Shown: positions 1 to 10,560, numbered from the stretch's first letter. The stretch: 64,000 nt of DNA from Prorocentrum cordatum (GCA_963575745.1 CAUYUJ010018322.1:139609-203608); one strand, 5' to 3'. Numbers and translations: made by a program. Notes: generated from the letters alone by a model not told the origin.

Positions 1-9
1 CTGGGAGTA

Positions 10-199
10 GGGGACCGGGCAACGACGTCAGCATAGAGACTCGGAGGTCCGCGCGGATTCCTCGCATCGGCGCTGGGGCCCCCTCCCTGGCGCGCGAAGC
101 GCGCCAGGGGCGGCGCCCGAGGCGCCGCCAGGGGGCCCAGCGCCGATCCGAGAGATCCGCGCGGCCCTCCGAGTTTTTATGTTGATGTCGTTGTTCCCC
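10..199. mobile_element. Foldback element family FB-A, copy 1
   Basis: Two arms of roughly 65 bp are reverse complements: the left arm starts GGGGA and runs through ACTCGGAGGTCCGCGCGGAT, the right arm ends GTTGTTCCCC. The loop holds two nested GC hairpins, one around CGCGCGAAGCGCG and one around GGCGCCCGAGGCGCC. Three further copies lie at 13848-14043, 30566-30759 and 58909-59097, so this is a dispersed non-autonomous element rather than a chance palindrome. No coding capacity. No target duplication could be defined. Confidence 0.8.
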
Positions 200-246
200 A
201 TATCCTAAGATGGGGTTCTTGTTCCCCATATCCTAAGATGGGGTTC
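191..246. repeat. 28-bp direct repeat, two copies
   Basis: A 28-bp unit is present twice back to back (191-218, 219-246). Each unit is itself a small hairpin, with CCCCAT and ATGGGG separated by about eight bases. The first unit overlaps the right end of the neighbouring foldback element. Confidence 0.85.
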
Positions 247-274
247 TTGGGTACTTGTTACTTCTTGGACGCCG

Positions 275-450
275 CCGACTTCTCCTCCTCCTCCTCCTTC
301 TCCTCCCCTCTCCTCCTCGTACCCAGACTTACTCATACACAGACTGACTCACACTCAGACTTACTCATACCCAGACTTACTCACAAACAAAATTATTCAT
401 ACTCAGACCTACTCATACTCAGACCGACTCCTATTCAGACTTCCTCATGC
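275..450. repeat. TCC tract and CAGACTTACTCATAC-type minisatellite
   Basis: A short TCC run is followed by degenerate tandem copies of a 10-18 bp unit resembling CAGACTTACTCATAC. The open frame across it is only a translation of the repeat. Confidence 0.75.
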
Positions 451-473
451 TGAGACTCACGCACGCCCCGTTC

Positions 474-760
474 GCGGCCGTTTTGTGGGGATGCTTCGAG
501 CGGTTTGCTTGTTTTCTGTCCCAACATCCTTCGCTTTCGGAGCAGATTTGGAGGATGTCTCGAGCGAGGCGCTCATTTTCACGCCCCTAAGGGAGGCCGC
601 CGAGGGGTATGACACGGTCCCGTTGGCGGCCGTTTTGTGGGGATGTCTCAAGCGGTTTGCTTGTTTTCTGTCCCAGCATCCTTCGCTGTCGGAGCAGATT
701 TGGATGATGTCTCAAGCGAGGCGCTCATTTTCACCCCCCAGGTGGGCTAGATTTTGAGGG
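474..760. repeat. 152-bp tandem duplication
   Basis: The segment beginning GCGGCCGTTTTGTGGGGATG at 474 recurs at 626, with about 90% identity over more than 120 bp. Both copies contain AGCGGTTTGCTTGTTTTCTG. Degraded partial copies of the same block occur near 765-790 and 28195-28240. Confidence 0.8.
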
Positions 761-814
761 TGTTTCGCTCGGTTTGCTAATTTTGGTGGCCAGACTCGTG
801 TGCACAGGTTCTCC

Positions 815-1070
815 TCAGGATGCCACAGGATGCTCCAACAGGCTCCAGGAGGCCCCTGGGGACCACATGAGGCCCCAGGAGGCATCAGGAGGCCTCAGAA
901 AGATTCAAGAGGCCACAAGATGTCCCAAGAGGCTCCAGGAGGCTCCAGGAAGCTCCAGGAGGCTCCAGGAAGCCACAGGAGGCCCCAGGAGGCCACAGGA
1001 AGCGCCAGGAGACTTCGGAAGGCAACAGGAGGCCCCGAGAGGCCCCAGGAGCAGGAGGCCTCATAAGGCA
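815..1070. repeat. CAGGAGGCC minisatellite
   Basis: Degenerate 9-12 bp units of the form CAGGAGGCCC/CAGGAAGCCA run almost without interruption. The same unit reappears at about 1360-1435. All six frames stay open because the unit lacks stops, which explains the overlapping ORFs here. Confidence 0.85.
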
Positions 1071-1074
1071 ACAG

Positions 1075-1350
1075 GAGTGGCTCCAATCCCATGTGTTTTA
1101 CGTATGCTCCTATAGATTGGGCCTCACCTGGAGCACGAATCCTTGACGTTATACGTATGTTTCTATAGATTGTCCTTCTCCTGTGAACACAATCCTATGT
1201 ATTCCTTATGTTCCTATATGTTGGGCTTCTCCTGGGGCACGAGTCCTTGGTGCTTAACGTGTGTTCCTATATATTGCCAATCTCCTGTGGCTCCAATCCG
1301 TAATGTTTTATGTACGTCGGTTGCTATAGATTGGGCCTCTTCTGGGGCAC
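1075..1350. repeat. Tandem repeat of about 58 bp, roughly five units
   Basis: Diverged units of 55-60 bp share the order TATGTTCCTATAGATTGGGC, then CTCCTGGGGCACGAATCC. No coding potential. Confidence 0.7.
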
Positions 1351-1439
1351 GAAGCCTCCCTGGGAGGTCCCAGGAGGCCCCAAGAGGCTCCTGGAGGCCC
1401 CAGGAAGCCCCAGTAGGTTTCAGGAGGCCCCAGGACCCT

Positions 1440-2215
1440 GGACGGGTGGGGGGCACGAAACCTGATAACATGGTATCCGAATATTGTCCTCGCTCAGGCG
1501 GGGCCTCCCTGGACGGGTGGGAGGGGCACGAAAGTTAATAAATCACACGATGTCCGAATACTGTCCTCGCTCAGGCGGGGCTTCCGTGGACGGGTGGGAG
1601 GGGCACTAAACCTGATACATCACATGGTATCCGAATATTGTCCTCGCTCAGGCGGGCCTCCCTGGACGGGTGGGAGGGGCACGCATCCTGATAAATCACA
1701 TGGTATCCGAATACTGTCCTCGCTCTGGCGGGGCCTCCCTGGCTGGGTGGGAGGGGCACGAAACCTGATGAATCACATGGTATCCGAATACTGTCCTCGC
1801 TCTGGCGGGGCCTCCCTGGCTGGGTGGGAGGGGCACGAAACCTGATAAATCACATGGTATCCGAATACTGTCCTCGCTCAGGCGGGGCCTCCCTGGATGG
1901 GTGGGAGGGGCACGAAACCTGATAAATCACATGGTATCCGAATACTGTCCTCGCTCAGGCGGGACCTCCCTGGACGGGTGGGAGTGGCACGAAACCTGAT
2001 AAATCACATGGTATCCGAATACTGTCCTCGCTCGGGCGGGGCCTCCCTGTGGACGGGTGGGAGGGGCACGAAACCTGATAAATCACATGGTCTGCGAATA
2101 CTGTCCTCGCTCAGGCGGAGTCTCCCTGGACGGGTGCAAGAAACCTGATAAATCACATGGTATCCGAATATTGTCCTCGCTCAGGCGGGGCCTCCCTGGA
2201 GGGGTGGGAGGGGTA
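1440..2215. repeat. 77-bp minisatellite, about ten units
   Basis: Units start with GACGGGTGGGAGGGGCACGA and continue through GATAAATCACATGGTATCCG to GGCGGGGCCTCCCTG. Starts near 1440, 1512, 1589, 1665, 1742 and onward give a 76-77 bp period. Units differ at a few positions each. Confidence 0.9.
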
Positions 2216-2229
2216 CGAAATCATATGAT

Positions 2230-2352
2230 CTGGTGTTGCAGGATATGTGATGGTAATGTATGGTATGATATGGTATGATATGGTATGTTAGTGTATGGTA
2301 TGTTATGGTATGGTAAGGTATGGTATGGTATGGTATGGTATGGTATGGTATG
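2230..2352. repeat. GGTAT pentanucleotide microsatellite
   Basis: Nearly uninterrupted GGTAT units, first degenerate and then perfect from about 2310. Confidence 0.9.
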
Positions 2353-2944
2353 TATGGTTTTGCGATGGCATGTGGAACAGGAAGCGGGAGAAGGAGAAGG
2401 AAAAGGAGAAGGAGAGGGTGTTCTTGGAAAACAAAAACACCAGTCAGGATGCGGGGAAAGATCTTTTTCACAAGGGGCTGTACGCCGCTGAGGTTGCACC
2501 ACGTGGACCCCACCACGTAGTCTGCACCATGCGCAGATGGCATCGGCACATTGGTTGCTCCTCACACGTTGCACCACGAAGAATGGACATCGAGGGTTCA
2601 AGAATCTACTGTTTGGGGTCCACGCTGGCAGTCATCTAGGCCTCAAGAGTCCTCCGGAGGAATCTGGAGGCTTCAAGGGGCCTCTGCCTGGAGGCGACTG
2701 GAGACCTCTGGAGACATCCGCGACCTCTGGGGACATCTTGGGGGGGAGGGGAGGAGGAGTAGGAGGAGCTTACGCTTCGGGTGCGTGCGCCCAGTGGCCT
2801 GCCGAAAAATAAAGCAGGAGGAGGAGAAGACGGAATGGGGGGATTTCGGCGCTTCTGCATCCGCACAGTCATATACTCCCTCCCTCCTCCGTGCATGTCG
2901 CTTTTGTTGCTAGTTCTCCTTTCTCTCTCGCTCTCTCGCTCTCG

Positions 2945-2984
<40 letters not shown>

Positions 2985-3489
2985 ACTTCCCATCATCCCC
3001 CCCTGTAGCCGTTTCTGAGGGCTGAAGCCGAAGTCCAGCAGACCTCGCATCGGCACCATGTACCGCCTCCTCCGCCCCGCTCCCCTGAGCATGGCCGGGA
3101 TTCCTGGGCCCCACCTGTCGACGGCCAAGAGTGGGTGCCCGGCGACGACTGGCAAGGGCGTCAAGGCTCGGGTCGGGCGAGGGGGGGCGCCCTCGCTGGG
3201 AGGGGTGCCCCGGGCCTCTGACGAGCGCCTCGTGCCCGCCCGCTGCGAGGCCCCAGGGCCACCGAGCACGAATCCGTGGGAGGAAACTCCGCGGACGGCC
3301 TGTAGGCGCCGCGGAACCACCCAGACTCAGACTAGACCTCGCCACAATCAGTTCTGATTTGGCTTAAGCTTTGCCTCAATCTGGGCTCGATCTGGCTGAA
3401 TGGCCCAGCAATCGGCTTCAATCTAGGCATTATTCCATCTTGCGGATACCTCCCTGGAGTCGCCTCGTTGCCTTGGCCATCCCTTGGGG
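2353..3489. other. Non-coding interval with CT microsatellite
   Basis: A GAGAAGG-rich tract (2380-2425) and a CT dinucleotide tract (about 2921-2985) are the only clear structures. Overlapping ORFs on both strands around 2870-3345 are explained by GA/CT richness and high GC. I find no supported gene. Confidence 0.6.
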
Positions 3490-3625
3490 ATAGTCGGGCC
3501 AGACGAAAGGGGAGGATTGGGAAAGGGGGGGTCTACGAAATCTGCTGCATGCAGCCGGTTTCCGCCCCGCCGCCAGGCCCACTCCTCGATGCATGAGCGC
3601 CTCCCAGCGCCAGGAGGCGCCAGGA
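3490..3625. repeat. Dispersed repeat, copy 1 (other copy 11015-11130)
   Basis: Shares with 11015-11130 the order GGGCC(A/G)GACGAAAGG, GATTGGGA, TACGAAAT(C/T)TGCTGCATGC, then a CCTC(C)CAGCGCC...GGAGGCGC hairpin. Same orientation. Ends not resolved. Confidence 0.65.
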
Positions 3626-4179
3626 GGTAGGGGTCGGATGAGCGATGCTTCTTCCCGTCCGACCCGGAAGGCGTGCTCGCTGCCACCCAGGCGCAGCAAG
3701 CACCCCTCGCTGGAGGACAGCGCTGTCATGTCCACCACGGACGAGTTCTACTGGTCCTCGGCCACGCGCAGAGGGGGGCAAGGGGAGGAGGGACGGCTCC
3801 TTACCAGGGCCACCACGAGGGTGCGAAGTTGGTCGCGCTTCGCGGTCTCGTCGATTTCGGTGCGAGGCGCGAGTCCCTCACCCTGTTTTGGGGGGAGGGC
3901 GGCGCGAGAGCGCGAAGGCACTCGCGCCCCGCGGACCTCGGGAAGGCCTCCTGGAGGGCGCGGGCCCTGTCGGCAGGTGCAGGGCCCGCGCCTCCTGAGG
4001 AGCAGCCTCCTTCTCAGGAGCCCTTCCCCCTCCCCCCGACCCCCCCCTTTGTGTGCGCCGCCAAGGTCCCCCAGCGGCTCGGACGTGTCGGAGAGCTCTC
4101 CGCGCAGCGACCCCGGCCCTTCACGGGAGGCAACGCGCCCAGACCCGGAGGAGGAGCGGGCACCCCGACGGCCACCACT

Positions 4180-4290
4180 GCCCCACGCTGGCCTCTGGGG
4201 GCCTCCTGGGGGGGCCTCGTCGCCGCCGCTGGGTTCGCCCCGGAGTTTTGGTCCGAGCGCACTCTGGAGGAGGTCCGGGGAGCAGCGGCA
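4180..4290 (+). repeat. Fragment of the 10.2/18.3-kb dispersed repeat
   Basis: Matches the middle of the repeats at 10202-10560 and 18345-18760: GGAGGCCCTCGTCGCC, the GGATTCGCCTCG region and TCAGAGCGCAC in the same order, with more divergence. Long overlapping frames across 3590-4650 are GC-driven and unsupported. Confidence 0.55.
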
Positions 4291-4355
4291 TCGGTATCTC
4301 CTGGTTCCCCCACAGGCATGTATCTAGGCCTCCCACATTGGGGGTCCGAGCAGAT

Positions 4356-4494
4356 GGGGTCGAAGGATCGCTCCGCATCGCCGATGCGGCTCGACGTAGG
4401 TCCCGTGTTGCTTCACGTTGGCGTCGCCGACGCATCGCCGATGTCGACGGTGCATCGCCGCTGTATCGGCGATGCGGCGCGATCCTCCGACCCC
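4356..4494. mobile_element. Foldback element FB-B
   Basis: Arms of 30 bp, GGGGTCGAAGGATCGCTCCG onward at 4356-4385 and its reverse complement at 4465-4494, match at 28 of 30 positions. The 79-bp loop contains further GCATCGCCGATG motifs in both orientations. Single-arm relatives occur at about 48170-48250 and 58500-58605. Confidence 0.7.
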
Positions 4495-4599
4495 CGACGT
4501 TATGATGCTGTCGTAACGTCGACACCTGCGGACGTTTGGAACTGTTCCACGGGGCTGTTTTTTCGTGCCCAGTCGTTTCTTGACGGCCCCAGGGCCTGG

Positions 4600-4771
4600 T
4601 ACGGTGGGGGCGTTGATGAAGGAATACTCCCAGGAGGCGCCAGACCCTGAAGGATTCCTTATTTGATGAGTGCGGCGGCGATGTCCATTGCCAAGCCTGA
4701 AGTGGAGTTCCAGCGGCCTCCAGACCCCAGATTCCTCAGCTAAGGCTTCCTTATCCAATGCCCCCACCGTA
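4600..4771. mobile_element. MITE family M1, copy 1
   Basis: The left end TACGGTGGGGGCGTTG is answered by a right end whose reverse complement is TACGGTGGGGGCATTG; AAGGAA follows in both arms. The length is 172 bp. Two related 180-bp copies lie at 10659-10838 and 63328-63507. TA at both ends may be the target duplication. No coding capacity. Confidence 0.7.
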
Positions 4772-4842
4772 ATGGCTCCCAGAGGCCGAACCTAGCGAGC
4801 ACAGATCCCGTCGTGATCTTTTTATGGCTCGACGGTGTCTGG

Positions 4843-5462
4843 GGAGCAGGAGGAGGAGGAGGAGGAGGAGGAGGAGAGGGAGGAGAGGAGGAAGAAGAGG
4901 AGCAGAAGGAGGAGGAGGAGGAGGAGGAGGAGGAGGAGGATGAGGAGGAGGAGTAAGAGGCGGAGGAGGAGAGGAGAGGCAGAGAGGAGGAGGAGAGGAG
5001 ATGAGGAGGAGGGAGGAGGAGGAGAGGAGGGGGGGGGAGGAGGTGGAGGTGGAGGTGGGGTGGAGGTTGTTGGAGGAGGAGGAGGGAGGGAGAGGAGGGG
5101 AGGAGGAGGAGGAGGAGGAGGAGGGCTCAGCCCGAGCGCTCGGCTCCATTTGGGAGGCCTCTGGTGCCGGCGTCGTGAGCAGAACTCGCGACGGGAGGTT
5201 TCTGGCCGTGCTCGGCCTGCAGGGAGCTCCCCCTCCCCCCTCCCCCACTCTCCCCCTCCCCCACTCTCCTCCTCCCGCACTCTCCTCCTCCCCCACTNNN
5301 NNNNNNNNNNNNNNNNNNNNNNNNNNNNNNNNNNNNNNNNNNNNNNNNNNNNNNNNNNNNNNNNNNNNNNNNNNNNNNNNNNNNNNNNNNNNNNNNNCCT
5401 CCTCCTCCTCCTCCTCCTCCTCCTCCTCCTCCTCCTCCTCCTCCTCCTCCTCCTCCTCCTCC
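4843..5462. repeat. GGA/CCT microsatellite with a 100-base N gap
   Basis: GGA units fill 4843-5125. Unique-like sequence follows at 5126-5225, then CTCCCCC-rich sequence. An N run occupies 5298-5397 and pure CCT units run 5398-5462. The gap marks an assembly failure inside the microsatellite, so its true length is unknown. All ORFs here are repeat translations. Confidence 0.95.
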
Positions 5463-5614
5463 TTCACAATTACTCAATCTGAATACTACTCTCCCTCTTC
5501 CCCTGATGACGGCCTGGAGTGTCCGACCCCCCCCCGCGTAGTGTTTTTTACACACAGGTTTCCACGGAGTTGGGTTTTCGCTTGCATTTGTTTTCAAAAT
5601 GCTGGTCTCGCTGA

Positions 5615-5790
5615 GGCGCCGGCCTCATTTTCGGGCCCCGCTCGTTCCGAATCGTGCTCCCGCTGCAGCGCTGGCCTCATTTCCGTGCTTCCGCTCGTTC
5701 CGAATCGTGATCCCGCTGCAGCGATGGCCTCATTTCCGCGCTTCCGCTCGTTTCGACTCGTGCTCCCGCTGCAGCGCTGGCGTCATTTCC
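5615..5790. repeat. 54-bp tandem repeat, about three units
   Basis: Units start GGCCTCATTTCCG and end CTCCCGCTGCAGCG, with a period of about 54 bp. A CATGCC/GCATGC-rich stretch follows (5795-5885). Confidence 0.8.
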
Positions 5791-6064
5791 CGTGCCATGC
5801 CACGGCATGCAATGCAATGCTAGGTTGATACTGCGCTTTGCGGTGCTCTTCTACGCCATGCCATGCCGTGCTCTACAATGCATCGCGTACCCTTTCGGGA
5901 TCATTGCCCTGCTCGACATCCGACTGTGCGAGTAGAGAGGGGATCTGCGCCATGGTAAGGGATGGGAGGGAGGGGTAGGATGTCAGATATGACGCGAGCG
6001 CACCTAGCTTGTCCTCCCCCCCTCCCACTCCCTCACCCAGGGCTCCTTTCAACACCCACGACTC

Positions 6065-6215
6065 GACTCGGATTCCGCTTCCGATTCCGATCGCCTGGAC
6101 TCCAGATCCGATTCCCTCGCCCAGGGCTCCTTCCGATTCTTGTTCCGATTCCGAATCGTTCCGATTCCGATCCGATTCGACTTCGGATTCCGATTTGGAT
6201 TTCGGCTTCTACAGG
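6065..6215. repeat. TTCCGA-type hexamer repeat
   Basis: Degenerate GATTCC/TTCCGA hexamers. No coding potential inferred. Confidence 0.8.
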
Positions 6216-6478
6216 CTTTGCTAGCCGATGCCCGCCGAGCCGCTTCATGTAGATCGGCGATCCGACGAATCGTTTCGACAGTCTGTGCTCTCCTGTGCTC
6301 ACCGGGCCTCGGCACTTCGTCGTGAAACAATCACAGCGGGCGGGTTTTGGCCGTTTTGGGATTTTGGGGCCATTGCCGGGCCTCGGGATATCGTCGCGGT
6401 AAATAGTTGATGATTCTGGCCGTTTTCGACCTCCGAGGGCCTCCAGCGGGTCTCGGGATCCGTGGTGGAAAAATCACG

Positions 6479-6712
6479 GCGGGAGGTTTTTGGTTGTGTT
6501 CAGCCTCTGGGGGCCCTCGCCGGGCATCGGGACCCGTGGTGAAAAAATCAGGACGGGATGTCTTTTAGATGTTTTCGGCCTCGGGGGGGTTCGCCGGTCT
6601 CTGGGGACGCACAAAGTCGACTCGAAGTCGACTCGGGACGAAAGGCCAGCCCTGGGGAAGGGGTCAGGACTTCCGGGGACCCCGTATTGAAAAAGTCACG
6701 ACGTCGGATGTC
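6479..6712 (+). repeat. Dispersed repeat family D, plus-strand copy
   Basis: Module order: CGGGAGGTTTTTGG, a GGCCTC..GGGGGCCCTCGCCGGGC stretch, GAAAGGCCAGCCCTGGGGAA, GGGTC(A/G)GGAC, then TCACGACGTCGG. The same order is found on this strand near 25350, 29325, 60700 and 62045, and on the opposite strand near 9742, 18036, 28785 and 58725. This is the most widely scattered repeat in the window. Confidence 0.65.
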
Positions 6713-6877
6713 TCGGCGATGACCACGGCCAAGCCATCGTGGGGTCTTGTCGACGCCGATCTTGGTCATGGTCCGTGCTGGCCGTCGCCAGTTCGCGAGG
6801 ATAATCCACGGGTTGACGATGACCAAGATGAGAGATGACCAAGATCGACACCGACGTTTCCGCTTTCAGTCTTGGTT

Positions 6878-7085
6878 TAGGATGTTCCAGCCTACTTTAT
6901 CTAGCCTTGATCACCAGAAGGAATTTCGAGCACCAGGGAAGTATCGGAATTGGACATGTTTCACGTGTCGAGTCCTGGGGGACGATATTCAGTCGGCACT
7001 TCGCCAGCGTGTCGGGCAGACACTGTTTCGATACTCTTCGGGGTGCTCTAAATTAATTCTGGAATGTGGTCCTTAAGTACGATGG
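6878..7085 (+). repeat. Dispersed repeat E, copy 1 (other copy 11977-12185)
   Basis: Shares GATGTTCCA(G/A)CCTACTTTA, CCTTGATCACCAGAA, TTTCACGTGTCG, GACACTGTTTCGA and TGTGGTCCTTAAGTACGATG in order with 11977-12185. The ends appear sharp at GATGTTCC and GGGA(A/G)CAA. Confidence 0.75.
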
Positions 7086-8188
7086 GAACAACGGAAGTCT
7101 TGGTCCTGGTCCTCGTTTTCCTTCCCTCCAGGCTCGCTGGCCGAGCGGGCGGCCACGCCGGAGGAGGCAGCCTGGGGCGGGGCACCAGAGCCCAAGGCCG
7201 TCGAGCAGGGGGGCCTTGGCGTCGCGTCGCGGGAAGATCACGGATGGATTTGTTGCTTTTTTGGTTTTGCTTTCTGTGTGTCTTTTCCACCTGATCTTGT
7301 TGGGGACATCGGCCGCCCCCCCTCCGCAATGGGAAAGGCGGGGCGCGACCTCTCTGAGCACACAAAAATGACAAGGTGCCGATGCCGCTGCCCTCCGTTG
7401 TCGCCACAGCCGGCTCCGCTCCGAGACCCCGGTGCGAGCGCGCCCCTGGAGATGGACGCAACCCCGACCCCCTCGCGCCGTGCACCACACCATGGCGGAA
7501 GGTTCCTCACAGATGTCCGGCCTGGGCCCCGGGACCGTCGAGCGAGGGCTCGGCACGAATCGTCGCTCCACGAGAAGCTGCCCATACATCTGGGGCGCCA
7601 CGCCGGGGCCAAGAGCACGCACGCCGTCTGCACCTCCGCGCACCCGCACCGGTTCCGGCCGGCGCGCTCCTGGGCCCAGCACCGGTGCAGACTGCAGGCG
7701 GTGCTCGATGCGGTGCACCTCTCGTGGGACCCAGCCACGCAGCATTCGCGCCGAAGACCGCCACAAGACGGCGCAGGGCAGGCCAGGGCCAGCAACGCGT
7801 AGGAGAGGCGTCCTTGCCAGGCCAGGTGGGGGCCCCGGGGGGCGTACGCAAAGATTGAATTACGCACCGAACCTGGGCCCAGCACGGGCCAGGCCAGGGG
7901 ACGGAGTCCTCGTCTCGGCGGAGGTCAAGTCCATACGGAGTGTAAGTCCATACGGCGTCTTCATCCTCTCCCGCGCCGTAGCCCTTGCCCTCCACGTCGT
8001 CGTCACCGTGCGCCGCCTCGTCGCCCTCGCCTGTCCTCGCCCGCCACAGGGCAAGGTCCAGGGGCCTTGACATCCTCCGATGTGTTTCCTGGCGGAGCCG
8101 GGTGGAATGCTGTGTCCTCCGCTGACTGGCCGACTGACCTGAACTGCGCGGAACTGCTTTGAACTGACCGAGCTGGAGGGGTATTTTT
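7086..8188. other. GC-rich interval without a supported gene
   Basis: Long overlapping frames occur on both strands and in several phases, the pattern expected from GC-rich sequence rather than one coding frame. No protein motif is recognisable and no splice arrangement stood out. Confidence 0.5.
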
Positions 8189-8735
8189 GACAACACATTT
8201 CAACCCGCCCGGGCGCACCCGCAACCGCAACCGCAACCGTTTCAGCCAGCCCGCGGGCGCAACCGCAACCGCAACCAGGCGACACATTTTAACCCGACCG
8301 CGGACGCAACCGCAACAGCAATCAGGCGACACGTTTCTACCCGCCCGTGGGCGCAACCGCAACCGCAACCGCAACTGCAACCAGTCGACACGTTTCAACC
8401 CGCCCGCGGGCGCAACCGGTACCGCAACCAGGCGACACATTTCAACCAGCCCGCGGGCGCAACCGCAACCGCAATCAAGCCACACAACCACAATCAGGCG
8501 ACACGTTTCTACCCGGTCGCGGTCGCAACCGCAACCGCAACCGCAACCGCAACCAGGCGACACATTTCAACCAGCCCGCGGGCGCAACCGTAACCGCAAC
8601 ATTTCAACCCGCTCACGGGCGCAACCGTAACCGCAACGAGGCGACACGTTTCAACCCGCCCGCGGGCGCAACCGCAACCGCAACCGCAGTAGCAACCGCA
8701 ACCAGGCGACACATTTCAGCCCGCCCGCGGGCGCA
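8189..8735. repeat. CAACCG-rich minisatellite, about 60-65 bp units
   Basis: Units alternate CGACACATTTCAACC, CGCCCGCGGGCGCAACC (a palindromic CCCGCGGGC core) and a variable number of GCAACC hexamers. About nine units, in direct orientation. Confidence 0.85.
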
Positions 8736-8749
8736 ACCGCCCGAGGAGC

Positions 8750-9060
8750 AGGAGGTGCAGGAGCACGAGGACGAGGAGGTGCAGGGAGTGGAAGAGGAGG
8801 AAGAGAGGGAGCAGGAAGAGGAGGATGGGCAGGACGGCCAGGAGGAGGTGGAGGAGGAGGACGACAAATGAGGGGGATGCGGGCGTGGTCGTGTTTCCAG
8901 GGGTTGCACGAGCAGGTGCCGGTGGAGGAGGAAGCCCCAAGGCACGGCAGGAAGATGGAGGGCTTGGAGGATGAGACGGAGGAGGAGGAGGAGAAGGCAG
9001 ATGAGGAGGAGAAGGCCGATGAGGAGGTGGAGGAGGAGGGGGAGGAGGACGCGTTGCCCG
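8750..9060. repeat. Imperfect GAGGA-rich purine tract
   Basis: Two purine blocks (8750-8868 and 8975-9050) flank a short mixed stretch. The Glu-rich frame through it is a translation of the tract. Confidence 0.7.
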
Positions 9061-9235
9061 CGGCTCTCCGCCGGGGCATCGCAGCGTGGGGTCCCCGCTT
9101 CACGCGGCTGCCTCGGACTTCCTGCTGGGCCGCGGCACCAGGCCCGGACGTGCTCGCGTCGTGGCAGGGTCTGGACGGAGGCCTTTCCGCGTTCTTGGCC
9201 CGTGGTGGCCCTCGTCGGGCCCCGGGGCCGGGCAA

Positions 9236-9360
9236 AAAGCAGGTCTCGGGGGCAACGATAATGGGGGGGATAGGCATTAGGGGGGGAGGCATCGGCCCCC
9301 AATCGCCCATGGATCGCCGAGAGGGGCTCGCTCGCCCCAACCCGCCCAGGAAAGTGCGGA
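9236..9360 (+). repeat. Dispersed repeat G, copy 1
   Basis: GGGGCAACGAT, then GGGGGATAGGC, ATCGCCCATGGATCGCCGA and CCCCAACC(C/T)GCCCAGGA recur in order at 13266-13375. The second half recurs at 29486-29550. Confidence 0.7.
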
Positions 9361-9741
9361 TTCCCGATCGGGAGCAGGTTGCCGATCTGTCAGCGATGTG
9401 TCGCCGATTCCAGGTCGATGCATCCCCCCTGTGCCAGTCCCCCCCCCTATGGTCCCGGGGCGATGGTCGGGGCGTCCGGGACACACGCCTGGAAAAGATC
9501 AGGACATCACAGGTCCAGGGATGTCCCGCCCCCTCCCTGGTGCCAGGCTTCCGCCCCGAGCCAACTGTTCGCTGCCCTGGGGCCTCAAGGACTGAAATCG
9601 AGGAGAAAAAAACACGCGGGCTGAACAACGGAGATCTGCCGTAACCCGCGCCGTCCGCGTCGTCGACATCGCATTCGCCCTCCCACATCTTCGCCCGTCA
9701 CGGCGAGGCCGGGGGGAAGAAGGACGAGGAGGACCAGGAAG

Positions 9742-9880
9742 TCCGACGTCGTGATTTTTTTCGCAATGTCGACCCCCAGAGGTGTGGACCCCTTCCCCGA
9801 GACCCTTTTTTCATTCCCGCTGGGCAGTTGTCTGACGGTCCCGAGGCCTGGCGGGACCCCTGGAAGGCCGAAGTCAGCCA
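9742..9880 (-). repeat. Family D repeat, minus-strand copy
   Basis: Reverse-complement order of the family described at 6479: GACGTCGTGATTTTTT, GTCGACCCCCAGA, TTTTTTCATTCCCG, GACGGTCCCGAGGCCTGGCG. See 6479-6712. Confidence 0.6.
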
Positions 9881-10201
9881 GCAAAAAGGAACCGGCAGCG
9901 GCCGTTCGGCGGCCGTTCGGGACGATCTGGGCACCCCCCCTGGAACGCCCTCGGCGCGGCGCAGCTGCCGGAGAGGACCCCCGAGGCTGGAAGCCCGCCG
10001 CGAAGCAACGAGAGCGCCCGCAGACCCCACGAGGCCACAGCCGCAGGCCGCAGCTGCGAGCTCCACTCGCCGCTCGACAGCGCGCTGCTGCTGCTGCGGC
10101 GCCGCCGCGCCGCCGCCGCGCTGCAGGCCCCGGGCTGCAGCGTCGGCGCCGCGTGGCCTGGACCGGGAGAGGCCCGCGGGGCCCGAGGCCCAAAGGCGCC
10201 C

Positions 10202-10560
10202 GTGCAGTGGAGACCCATGCCAAGGAACACCCTGCTCGCCTCCAGGGTGCCCTGGGTTTCCTGGGGTCTCGGGGTTGGGTTTCTCGCGGAAGGCTTCTCG
10301 TGGACTGGCCTCCACTGTACCGCTATACCTTTCCTTCGGTTTCCCCTTTTCGGGGCCTTCTGGGAGGCCCTCGTCGCCACCGGTGGATTCGCCTCGCAAT
10401 TCTGGTCAGAGCGCACGCCGGGTGGTTTCGCCAGAGGCGCTCCAGGAAGGCCTCGTCGTCAAGGGATCGAGAAGTTGATATCTCATCCTCGGCGGAAGGC
10501 GTCGCAAGCGAAGCGAGGTCGTCTCCGCTGGCGGAAGGCCTGCGGGAGCTGGCGGAAGCA
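10202..10560 (+). repeat. Dispersed repeat F, copy 1 (other copy 18345-18760)
   Basis: About 360 bp with roughly 90% identity to 18345-18760, including CCATGCCAAGGAACACCCTG, GGTTTCTCGCGGAAGG and GAGAAGTTGATATCTCATCC. The other copy carries about 50 extra bases near 18405-18460. Frames through it are open in several phases and are not conserved as protein. Confidence 0.85.

Noticed and set aside
3590-4650. Overlapping plus-strand ORFs of 117-325 codons
   Set aside because: Three phases are open at once in GC-rich sequence. The proteins are Arg/Pro/Gly-rich without motifs, and the region contains a fragment of a dispersed repeat and a foldback.
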